NCBI GenBank assembly: GCA_020724775.1
Contig: DYGG01000001.1
Location: forward strand, 62,001 to 126,000
DNA from: Ignavibacterium sp.
Lineage (GTDB): Bacteria; Zixibacteria; MSB-5A5; GN15; PGXB01
Direction: 5' to 3'
DNA length: 64,000 bases
The position numbers and the translations under genes are program-made. Under the pieces are notes generated by a model. The model made no database searches. It was not told the origin of the DNA and saw only the letters and a program-made list of their open reading frames with translations. Positions 7,749-15,709 of the stretch are shown here, in pieces (position 1 is the first letter of the stretch; the number at the start of each line of letters is the position of its first letter).

Positions 7749-10477
7749 CGGCGCGACTGTTCCTCCGAAGGGGAAGAGCGGTCGGTATTTCTGAGCAGGA
7801 ATTAGCGCGGGGCTGCGAGAATTTAATTCAGAAAGCCTCGCGGACGTCTCTTGAAGAGGCTCTCAAATTAGCGCGCCGATTTGCTGCCATTGCCCGTCGT
7901 CATTCTCCCGATATGCAGTTGACTGCCGCCCGGGCGGTGGGACGGCTCTCTCATATGAGCGGTCACCATCGTGATGCCCTGCGCGCCTATCTTGCCGCTC
8001 GCCGCCTGTCCGGAAAATCGCCCCTGGTCCGCGCCCGAATAGACCGTGCCCTCGCCGATGTCTATCTCTATCTGGGCGACTATAATAAAGCCAGGCATTC
8101 GGCCCGTAGGGCGATAACCGCCTTCAAGAATCTCAAATCAGAGAACGACTGGATTCAGGCAAGAGTAAACTACGCCAATATTCTCCATCGTCAGGACCGG
8201 CATCGCGATGCGGAAAAAATCTATCACCAGGCGGCGAAATTTTTCGAGGCAAACAATAACCGCCTGGCGCTGGCGCGATGTTACTACAATCGCGCTAACG
8301 CCCTCCTGCAACTGTTTGATACCGCTACCGCCGAAAGACTCTACCGCGAATCAGAAAAGATTTACACCGAAGCCGGCTGCGGGCTTGACGCCAATGACGC
8401 CCGTTATGGACTGGCTTGGTTGTGGATGCTGACCGGCAAATTCCATCAGGCGCTGTTGGAACTTGCCGCCTGCGAAAAAATATATCGCGACGGGGGAGAC
8501 CATCGGGGCGAAGCCCTCTGCGCGCTGGACCGAGCCGAAGTCTATCTGGGGCTGGGGCTGAACCATGATGCCTTCGAAATTTCCGCTCTTGCCGAGAATA
8601 AATTCGCCGCTCTCGGTCTGCAATATGAACAGAGCAAGGCGTCACTTTTTCGGGCGCAAGCGGCGGTCAGAATTGGACGAAAATCGGAGGCCGCTAAAGC
8701 CACCCGGCGGGCATTAAAAGGATTTACCAGCGAAGAAAACGGTGGGTTCCTCGGCGTCAGCCAACTGATAGCGGCGGAATTGACACCCGCTAACTCTGAT
8801 TCAACCGGACGAATCAGGCACTTAAATGATGCCCGCAGGAATTTTTCTCGAGCCCAACTTCCTCTCTGGGAAGCAATCTGCGACCTGCGCCTCAGTTATG
8901 AGAAATCGTTAACTAATCGGGCGGTGAAGCGCTTAAAGCGGAACCGCGCTTTAAGGGAGATGCCGCATCTGTCAATTGCCTGGCAGACCCGTTTGGGAGA
9001 ACTGAAACAAGCGCAAGGTGACCTTACCGCGGCGCGACGTCACTGGGAAACCGCCGCCGAAACCCTCGACCTGCTTCGGGCGCAACTTCCACCTCTCGAC
9101 CTGCGCTCCGCTTTCGCCCGCGCTCATAATTCGCCGCATCGCAAACTAATCGCCCTGGAACTGCGCGAAAACCCAATGCGGGCCGCCGTCTGGTCGGAAC
9201 GCTTCAAAACCGCGGGTATCTGGGCGCCGCTAATCCCGGAATCCGAAAATTCGTCAGATATTACCGGCATTCAGAGAAATCTCGGAGTTCTGGCTCGTCA
9301 GGTTGCGGCGATGTCTCACCAGATTTATGACGGGAAAGGAAAGCGCGGCTTTACCGCGGCAACACACCAGGCGGCGCTTAATCATTTACGTCGCGAAATC
9401 CGTGAATCAATGCTCGCCTGCGAACCGGAATCGGCGCAATATCCTTTCGCGCCGGAACAACTGGCTACTACTTTCAGTCAAATCTCATCCGAACATCCGG
9501 TGGTGCAGTTTCATCTGCAGGATGAAGATATCATCATATTTCTTCATCGAAATGGAGCCGTGGAAACCCATCGGATAGAAAAGGGGCGGATTCGTCTGCA
9601 GGAGATTCTACTTCGCTGGCGCTTTCTGCTTGAATCGGAACTTCTTGCCGGTTATCTTACTTCCTCAAGAGATTTTCAATCGGAGCGGTCGCTCCTTTCC
9701 GATCTGGGGAAAATGCTCTGGGCGCCGCTCCGGTTGGACAATGCAAATCATCGAATCCTGATTATTCCCGAAGGAGAATTAAGCAATATCCCCTGGGCAG
9801 CGCTGCATTACGACGGCCGCTATCTCGCCGACCGCTTTAATTTCATTATTGCCCCCAGTTTGAGGCACTATATGAATGCCCGAAAGGTATATTCAACTTC
9901 TTCTCGCTGGCATCTTTTCCAGGGGGCATCGGGCAATATCCCCCATGTCTCTGATGAATTGGAATCTTTGCTGGCTCAAATTAGCGGTGAAGCCGCTCTT
10001 TCTTCGCCCTGTCGCCGCAGCGATATTATCAATGCCAGAGAGGCGGCGGTCTGGCACTATTCCGGTCACGCCCAATTCTGCGCCGATAATCCTTTTTACT
10101 CGTTTCTGGCGCTTGAAGATGGACCACTGTTTGCAGCCGACCTCCGCGCCAAGAAATGCCGGGTCAATTTGGTCACCCTGGCAGGCTGCCGCTCCGGAGA
10201 GCAACTGGTGCTTCCGGGTGATGAAGCGACCGGGATGGTGCGGTCTCTGATGGAAATGGGGGCGCGAAACATAATCGCTGCGCTTTGGCCTCTTTCTGAT
10301 GAAAGTGCTTCCTTTTGGATGATTTCTTTTTATAATAAAATGAGAGAGAGTAACTCTATTCTTCAGTCGGCCCGATGGGCTGCCGGCAAAGTCAGGGAAA
10401 AGTTCCCCTCGGCTTATCACTGGGCAGCCTTCTCCGTATTCGGGGCGGGTGACATGGGAGGTGCCTATGACAAGTAA
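7724..10477 (+). CDS. TPR-CHAT protein (caspase-like cysteine protease domain)
   Basis: A 917-residue protein. Residues about 20-470 are helical repeats of TPR type (for example 'ARVNYANILHRQDRHRDAEK', 'ALARCYYNRANALLQ'). The C-terminal ~300 residues are a CHAT domain of the caspase/separase clan: H782 in 'HYSGHA' and C822 in 'LAGCRSG' match the catalytic dyad, and 'LIIPEGELSNIPWAAL' and 'NIIAALWPLSD' are typical flanking motifs. The frame opens at 7649, but ATG 7724 gives only a 25-bp overlap with the zinc-finger gene and is preferred. Both catalytic residues are present, so it is probably an active protease. The sigma/zinc-finger neighbours suggest an anti-sigma or similar regulator as substrate, which is inference. 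Confidence 0.85.
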   Translation: MDEEQTEIAARLFLRRGRAVGISEQELARGCENLIQKASRTSLEEALKLARRFAAIARRHSPDMQLTAARAVGRLSHMSGHHRDALRAYLAARRLSGKSPLVRARIDRALADVYLYLGDYNKARHSARRAITAFKNLKSENDWIQARVNYANILHRQDRHRDAEKIYHQAAKFFEANNNRLALARCYYNRANALLQLFDTATAERLYRESEKIYTEAGCGLDANDARYGLAWLWMLTGKFHQALLELAACEKIYRDGGDHRGEALCALDRAEVYLGLGLNHDAFEISALAENKFAALGLQYEQSKASLFRAQAAVRIGRKSEAAKATRRALKGFTSEENGGFLGVSQLIAAELTPANSDSTGRIRHLNDARRNFSRAQLPLWEAICDLRLSYEKSLTNRAVKRLKRNRALREMPHLSIAWQTRLGELKQAQGDLTAARRHWETAAETLDLLRAQLPPLDLRSAFARAHNSPHRKLIALELRENPMRAAVWSERFKTAGIWAPLIPESENSSDITGIQRNLGVLARQVAAMSHQIYDGKGKRGFTAATHQAALNHLRREIRESMLACEPESAQYPFAPEQLATTFSQISSEHPVVQFHLQDEDIIIFLHRNGAVETHRIEKGRIRLQEILLRWRFLLESELLAGYLTSSRDFQSERSLLSDLGKMLWAPLRLDNANHRILIIPEGELSNIPWAALHYDGRYLADRFNFIIAPSLRHYMNARKVYSTSSRWHLFQGASGNIPHVSDELESLLAQISGEAALSSPCRRSDIINAREAAVWHYSGHAQFCADNPFYSFLALEDGPLFAADLRAKKCRVNLVTLAGCRSGEQLVLPGDEATGMVRSLMEMGARNIIAALWPLSDESASFWMISFYNKMRESNSILQSARWAAGKVREKFPSAYHWAAFSVFGAGDMGGAYDK

Positions 10478-11876
10478 ATCTTCCGTTTTCAGATATATTC
10501 TCTGTTTTCTGATTACTCTCATTTCCCTATCGCTTCCGGCATTTTCCCAACAGGGCTTTGGCGGATACCGCGAGGGCGAAATAATCTGCAAAATGGAGAT
10601 TGGATTTAGCATAAACATCATCAACTCCACCTACGGAACAGGGGTGAAAGGGCATCAGCAGCAAACCGGCTGTTTCCTGCTTTCTGTCCCGGAGGGACAG
10701 GATGCCGAAAGCCTCGCTGCCGTTATTGATGCCCGCCCCGATGTCGCCTACTGCCGCCTCAATTACCTTCTTATGACCCCAGAGTCGCTCCAGCGAAGCC
10801 AGCCGTTTCTTGATGTCGAAGGTGTCGGCTCTATCACTCTGCAGTCGGCCGCAGTCAATCTGGAAATATCCGCAGCCCAAACTCTTTCCACCGGCCTGGG
10901 AGTCAAAATCGCGCTTATCGACGGCGGCGTGAATTTCCTGCACCCGCTCTTTGACTCAACCTCGGCAATACTCGTTTCCCGCTGGGATTTTGTGGATAGT
11001 GATTCCGATGCCTCTGAGGTATCGGGTGGAACCGGCTCGGGCCACGGCACCTTTGTGGCCGGCATTCTGAATCTCACTGCTCCCGGGGCGGAGATTATGG
11101 TCTATAGGGCGCTTGATACTGCCGGGATTGGGGATGGTTTCAGTCTGGCATCGGCTGTCCTTATGGCTGTTGAGGACAGTTGTCGTGTCATAAATCTAAG
11201 TTTCGGCATGGCCGGAATACATAGCGCCCTTGATGAGGCCCTGCGATATGCCAAATCATCCGGCGTCAATCTTGTCGCTGCCGCCGGCAATGACTCAACC
11301 GATAGTCCGCTGGTCTTCCCCTTTCCGGCTGACCGGGCTTATTGCCTCGCCGTTGTCGCCCTGGACTCATTTAATTTAAAAGCCGGATTCTCAAATTTCG
11401 GTGATAAGGTTGACCTCTGCGCCCCCGGGACAGGTATCTACTCGGCATATCTGGACAGTTCCTACGCCTGGTGGGAAGGAACCAGTTTTGCCGCTCCGTT
11501 TGTCAGCGGCCTGGCGGCGCTTCTGATAAGCCGCAATCAAGCGCTTCTGGCAAGCGAGGTTGACACCGTCTTGAGTCAAACCGCAATCAATATCGACTCC
11601 CTTAATGTCGGTTACGAGGGTCTTCTCGGACATGGACTAATCGACTTTCTTGCCGCTATCAGCCAGACCGGGACTACTATCTACGGCGATGCCAACGGCG
11701 ACCAGGTGGTCAATATACTGGATGCCATTTTCATCATCAGTTATCTCTATAAAGATGGTCCCCAGCCATATCCGCTGCAGATCGCCGATACCAACAATGA
11801 CGGCAAAATCACCATTCTCGATTCTACCTATCTCTTGGCATATCTGTACAAAACCGGACCGCCGCCGCCGCAATAA
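10467..11876 (+). CDS. Secreted subtilisin-like serine protease (S8) with dockerin
   Basis: A 469-residue exported S8 peptidase. ATG 10467 is preferred over 10449 because GGGAGG precedes it and the protein then starts with a clean signal peptide (to about 'PAFSQQ'). A short propeptide-like region is followed by the catalytic domain: D152 ('ALIDGGVN'), H193 ('SGHGTFVAGI'), oxyanion N275 ('AAAGND') and S340 ('EGTSFAAPF'). The C-terminal ~65 residues are a dockerin pair ('GDANGDQVVNILD', 'ADTNNDGKITILD'). It overlaps the CHAT gene by 11 bp, so it belongs to the same transcription unit. It may be the secreted effector of the sigma/CHAT module. The gene is followed by a strong terminator. Confidence 0.85.
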   Translation: MTSKSSVFRYILCFLITLISLSLPAFSQQGFGGYREGEIICKMEIGFSINIINSTYGTGVKGHQQQTGCFLLSVPEGQDAESLAAVIDARPDVAYCRLNYLLMTPESLQRSQPFLDVEGVGSITLQSAAVNLEISAAQTLSTGLGVKIALIDGGVNFLHPLFDSTSAILVSRWDFVDSDSDASEVSGGTGSGHGTFVAGILNLTAPGAEIMVYRALDTAGIGDGFSLASAVLMAVEDSCRVINLSFGMAGIHSALDEALRYAKSSGVNLVAAAGNDSTDSPLVFPFPADRAYCLAVVALDSFNLKAGFSNFGDKVDLCAPGTGIYSAYLDSSYAWWEGTSFAAPFVSGLAALLISRNQALLASEVDTVLSQTAINIDSLNVGYEGLLGHGLIDFLAAISQTGTTIYGDANGDQVVNILDAIFIISYLYKDGPQPYPLQIADTNNDGKITILDSTYLLAYLYKTGPPPPQ

Positions 11877-11918
11877 TGTCAGTATTGCTTGTTAGAGAAT
11901 TCTAACATCAAATCTCTT

Positions 11919-11950
11919 AAACCGCTGTCTGCCTGACAGCGGTTTTTTTT
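11919..11950 (+). terminator. Rho-independent terminator after the sigma/CHAT/subtilisin operon
   Basis: AAACCGCTGTC-TGCCT-GACAGCGGTTT is a perfect 11-bp stem running into eight T residues. A smaller perfect hairpin, GTTAGA-GAAT-TCTAAC, lies just upstream at 11891-11906. Confidence 0.9.
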
Positions 11951-12069
11951 CGATTTCTCTCAGATTTATTGAACGGCAGCGAGACTCCCGCTGCTCTGTT
12001 TATCAAGCGTTAAAATGGGATAAAAATCGTTATTGTCTGACATTCTGACAGAAGGGTTAGCGTGTCGGG

Positions 12070-12105
12070 GGCGGGGTGAAAGTAATTCTCCCCGCCTCTT
12101 ACTTT
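12070..12105 (+). promoter_or_regulatory. Interlocking inverted repeats in the leader of the second subtilisin gene
   Basis: Two stems interleave: GGCGGGG (12070-12076) with CCCCGCC (12090-12096), and AAAGTAA (12079-12085) with TTACTTT (12099-12105). They must be alternatives or form a tight pseudoknot. An isolated AAAGGAGG follows at 12111-12118 with no start codon at normal spacing. The 322-bp gap otherwise holds only the upstream terminator. I match it to no known riboswitch class. Confidence 0.35.
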
Positions 12106-12198
12106 TAGGGAAAGGAGGTAACCATAGAACTATTTTCACCGTCAGTTTGAGTAAGTTCTTTACCCCCAAACATCGTTCGTTTTATCGGAGGATGACTT

Positions 12199-14010
12199 AT
12201 GAAGCAACTTCTACTGTTGCTGCTCCTTACTCTGCTTCTATCCCTCACAGCCGCGGCTGAGAAGCAGATTTATGTCCCGTTTGAAGAGACATCAGATGAG
12301 GTTCTCTATGTTCCCGACCAGTTTGTGGTCAAATTCCGCAGTATAACCGGCAACCATATTCCTCTTGCCGCCAAAGGGGAAGTGATGACCGGTATTCCTT
12401 CCATCGACCAACTGTCGCGTCGCTACGGCGTGGTGGGAATTGAAGAGGAGTTCCCCGGCGCTGTCGCCGAACCTGGATATCCCGACCTGACCGGTTATCG
12501 CATTATCACCTATCGAGGCGCTCAGCCTCTGGAGGAGGTCATTAGCGCTTATGCCGCCGACCCCAATGTTGAAAGCGCCGAACCGATAGCAATGCACCCG
12601 GTCTATGACCTGGTTCCAAATGATTACTATTTTGCCGGGCAGGCCGACCCCTGGAACCAGTATGGACTATCCAATGCCGCTGACCACGATATGGATGCCC
12701 CCTGCGCCTGGGGAATAAACCCCGGAAGCACAAATACGGTAGTGGCTGTCCTTGACGGCGGTGTCCGCTATTATCATAAAGACCTGGGCGGCGCCTCCTG
12801 GCCCACAACCAGCGGCAATATTTGGAAAAATCTCGACGAAATTAATGGCAATGTAATCGATGACGACGGCAACGGCTTTGTGGATGACTGGATTGGCTGG
12901 GATTTCGTCACCGGGGTGACCCGCTGCAAAAAGGGTGAAGACTGCACCACGGCCGACAATGACCCGCGGGATTTCGGCGGTCACGGTACCCATTGTGCCG
13001 GTATTGTCGGAGCGTTGACCAACAACGCCATCGGCGTTGCCGGAACCGCCGGAGGATGGGGAAATGGGACATCTACGTCGGTTGGCAACGGAGTAAAGAT
13101 AATGTGCCTCAGGATAGGCTGGACCGCTACCAGCGGTATGGGATATGTCCGGATGGATTTCGCGGCACAGGCGTTCTATTATGCCGCCAACAATGGCGCG
13201 CATGTCGCCAGTTGCAGTTGGGGTTCCTCCAACACCAGCGGTCTGGGAGCGGCTGTGGACTATGCCATTGCGCGCGGCGTGACAGTTGTTCATGCCGCCG
13301 GAAACAGCAATAACAGCACCGCCGATTATCTGGGAACCCGCACCGATGTGCTCAATGTCGCCGCCACCGATAAGAATGACCTCAAAGCCTCTTTCTCCAG
13401 TTACGGCACCTGGGTTGATGTCTCCGCCGCCGGCGTTGATATTGTGAGCACCTATCATTACTCAGCCGACCCGACTCCCGATTATTTCGCCGTCATGAGC
13501 GGCACCTCGATGGCCACTCCGTACGTTGCCGGGCTGGCCGGACTGGTGAAATCGCAGTACCCCTCATACGGCTGGGCCGATGTCTATAACCGTATCAAGA
13601 CTACTACCGACAACATTGATGCCCTCAATCCCAGTTACGCCGGACTGCTCGGAACCGGGCGTATCAATGCCTGTCGCGCTTTGGGCGGAACCCCCGCGCC
13701 CAAGGAGACCAGCGAAATGCCGCTACTGCCGGCGGAGTTCCATCTCTACCAGAATTACCCCAATCCCTTCAATCTTGGAACCACCATCAGCTTCTATCTG
13801 CCGGAAAAGAGCAAGGTCAATATCACTATTTACAATATCCTCGGCGCCACCGTCAGAACCCTCATCGCCGATGAACTGGAAGCCGGTTCCCATGCCATTA
13901 CCTGGGACGGCACCAATGCCGGTGGAGAGGTCGTGGCTACCGGCACCTATATCTACCGGATGACCACCGATAATGGCGCCATGTCCCGGAAAATGACTCT
14001 ACTCAAATAA
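12199..14010 (+). CDS. Secreted subtilisin-like protease (S8) with FlgD-like C-terminal sorting domain
   Basis: A 603-residue exported protease. A leucine-rich signal peptide covers residues 1-20. An N-terminal prodomain-like region with 'PDQFVVKF' precedes the catalytic domain: D186 ('AVLDGGVRYYH'), H262 ('GGHGTHCAGI') and S437 ('SGTSMATPYVAG'). The last ~90 residues carry 'YQNYPNPFN' and end in 'SRKMTLLK', the FlgD/type IX-like sorting-domain style, instead of the dockerin on the neighbouring protease. The start has CGGAGG at 12187-12192. It stands alone between terminators. Confidence 0.88.
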   Translation: MKQLLLLLLLTLLLSLTAAAEKQIYVPFEETSDEVLYVPDQFVVKFRSITGNHIPLAAKGEVMTGIPSIDQLSRRYGVVGIEEEFPGAVAEPGYPDLTGYRIITYRGAQPLEEVISAYAADPNVESAEPIAMHPVYDLVPNDYYFAGQADPWNQYGLSNAADHDMDAPCAWGINPGSTNTVVAVLDGGVRYYHKDLGGASWPTTSGNIWKNLDEINGNVIDDDGNGFVDDWIGWDFVTGVTRCKKGEDCTTADNDPRDFGGHGTHCAGIVGALTNNAIGVAGTAGGWGNGTSTSVGNGVKIMCLRIGWTATSGMGYVRMDFAAQAFYYAANNGAHVASCSWGSSNTSGLGAAVDYAIARGVTVVHAAGNSNNSTADYLGTRTDVLNVAATDKNDLKASFSSYGTWVDVSAAGVDIVSTYHYSADPTPDYFAVMSGTSMATPYVAGLAGLVKSQYPSYGWADVYNRIKTTTDNIDALNPSYAGLLGTGRINACRALGGTPAPKETSEMPLLPAEFHLYQNYPNPFNLGTTISFYLPEKSKVNITIYNILGATVRTLIADELEAGSHAITWDGTNAGGEVVATGTYIYRMTTDNGAMSRKMTLLK

Positions 14011-14030
14011 TAACCTCAGGGATAGCAGTC

Positions 14031-14070
14031 AAAATGACCGTCGGATTGATGACCCGGCGGTCATTTTCTT
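14031..14070 (+). terminator. Terminator after the second subtilisin
   Basis: AAAATGACCG (14031-14040) pairs with CGGTCATTTT (14058-14067), with a nested loop and a T-rich 3' side (TTTTCTTTCC). Confidence 0.7.
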
Positions 14071-14204
14071 TCCTGAATAGCAGTGTAACAAGGATAAAAA
14101 TATCTAATTTCATACCCCCGGGATTGAACGAAAAGGGCTTCCCCTTTCTCTGTAAGGCAGAGACTGAAAAGAGACTTCTTAACAAGAAATGAAGGAGGTT
14201 TTAG

Positions 14205-15182
14205 ATGAAGAAAGTCCTTGCCATCCTTATCGCAACCTTTCTTGTTGGGTCGTTTATCGCTCTCATCGGATGTTCCAATCAGAACAGTTCCAATCCGCTG
14301 GCGGTAACGTCTCAGGGATTTGGGACACTGCCCAGCGCCGATGCCATCACCGGAGATTCCACCGGCTTTGCGGCACGCGTTATGACCACTGACCAGAACA
14401 GCCGTACGCTGACCTTCTATGAGAGGCCGGAAACGGTTGTGGCGCTGCAGAACTGCGAAATCGTGCGTCTAAATAATGTCAATGATTCACCTATTCCATT
14501 TTCGGAGATTAAGCCGGGTGATTCCGTACATGTCTCCGGCGTGAAACCGCAGTACAACTACATTTATGCCCATCGCATCAGAGTTCATTGTGATACCTGC
14601 CCCGGAAACTACGATATCGCCTTCCGCGATACTATTATCACCATCGATTATAATGCCGGCACTTTCACGGTAGTCGGTCGCAGTGAGACTATAACAACCG
14701 ATGAAAATACTGTCATCTGGGGGGTCCTGCCGAATAATATCGACAATGAAGGGCATATCGGCGACGGCCATAATTCCGGCTCAACTGCCAAGATGATCTG
14801 GAACCGGGCCGGCTCCAGCACCGACACCGTCTATACTTTCGCCGACCTGAGTCTCGGCGATATCGTTGAGGTTAAAGCCAAAATCATCGACGAGAATACA
14901 CTTCTGGCCGTAAAGATTAAAATCGCCGCCAATTACAGTTATGACTACAGCCGCTGCGAGAATTTTGAAGCGACGCTGGCTTCAGTTGATGTTGATGCCA
15001 AAATTGTCACTTTCCAAGGGTTGTCATGGATTGGTTTGGTCTGCAAAGGCAGCCTGCTGACTGACGCCACCGGCGGTACTTTGACTCTGGCAGATTTCTC
15101 GGCCGGAGACCTTGTGGCAGTAAAGGGAATCCCCTATAGCGGTGATACCCTTAAAGTCTGTGAAATGCACATGGTAGAATAA
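14205..15182 (+). CDS. Lipoprotein with OB-fold-like (DUF5666-type) repeats
   Basis: A 325-residue predicted lipoprotein: the signal peptide ends in a lipobox 'ALIGC' with the acylated cysteine near residue 23. The mature part holds repeated beta domains of about 75 residues with 'KPGDSVHVSG', 'SLGDIVEVKA' and 'SAGDLVAVKG', the pattern of DUF5666 domains. No catalytic residues are seen. The start has a strong AAGGAGG at 14191-14197. A terminator follows at 15238. Confidence 0.65.
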   Translation: MKKVLAILIATFLVGSFIALIGCSNQNSSNPLAVTSQGFGTLPSADAITGDSTGFAARVMTTDQNSRTLTFYERPETVVALQNCEIVRLNNVNDSPIPFSEIKPGDSVHVSGVKPQYNYIYAHRIRVHCDTCPGNYDIAFRDTIITIDYNAGTFTVVGRSETITTDENTVIWGVLPNNIDNEGHIGDGHNSGSTAKMIWNRAGSSTDTVYTFADLSLGDIVEVKAKIIDENTLLAVKIKIAANYSYDYSRCENFEATLASVDVDAKIVTFQGLSWIGLVCKGSLLTDATGGTLTLADFSAGDLVAVKGIPYSGDTLKVCEMHMVE

Positions 15183-15237
15183 CTTCTCTGTCGGCAAATC
15201 TCTCAAAGTCCTCTTAAACAGGAGAGGTTGCGAAAAG

Positions 15238-15268
15238 CGGGCGGGTCGTAATGGCTCGTCCGTTTTTT
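15238..15268 (+). terminator. Terminator after the DUF5666-like lipoprotein
   Basis: An 8-bp stem with two G-T pairs (CGGGCGGG / CTCGTCCG) is followed by TTTTTT. The rest of the 280-bp gap to 15463 shows nothing I can name. Confidence 0.65.
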
Positions 15269-15462
15269 ACATTACCGCAGTTCTTAGCATCTGACCACTC
15301 AATCCATTATTCGCTCCAAAAATATGATGGAAAACAATTTTCCCTGACAGCAGATGTCAGTCTCCTGCCCTATCATTATTGAAGAAAGTTACGGCAATTT
15401 GGAAAATGTCAATTGGACTTATGTACAATTAACCGAATTGAAATCTTACGCAAGGAGGATTT

Positions 15463-15699
15463 ATGGCAGGAGAAGGTCTTTTCAACGAACGGACCAGTGT
15501 CAAAGGGAAAACCTATTTCTTCGACATCAAACAAGCGGCAAACGGGAGCAAGTACCTGATGATAACTGAATCGAAGAAGGTTCAGGATGGCACCTACCAG
15601 CGTGCCCGGGTGATAGTATTCGAGGATGCTTTCGCCGATTTCTGCGGCGGTTTCAAGAAGGCTTATGAGTTTATGAAAGCCGGGTCACCACAGAGTTGA
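15463..15699 (+). CDS. PUR-family (DUF3276) nucleic-acid-binding protein
   Basis: A 78-residue protein with 'GKTYFFDIKQAANGSKYLMI' and a C-terminal 'FEDAFADFCGGFKKAYEFM', the single PUR repeat typical of small bacterial DUF3276 proteins, which bind single-stranded DNA or RNA as dimers. AAGGAGG at 15451-15457 supports the start. It is monocistronic and converges on the LtaS-like gene, with only 10 bp between the two stops and no obvious terminator. Confidence 0.8.
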   Translation: MAGEGLFNERTSVKGKTYFFDIKQAANGSKYLMITESKKVQDGTYQRARVIVFEDAFADFCGGFKKAYEFMKAGSPQS

Positions 15700-15709
15700 T
15701 GGCGCAATC

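Noticed and set aside
9893-10630. A 245-codon open frame on the minus strand
   Set aside because: It is antisense to the CHAT catalytic domain and the start of the subtilisin gene; basic, Pro/Arg-rich shadow frame.
12667-13458. A 263-codon open frame on the minus strand
   Set aside because: It mirrors the subtilisin catalytic domain; Gly/Ile-rich shadow caused by the GC pattern of the real gene.
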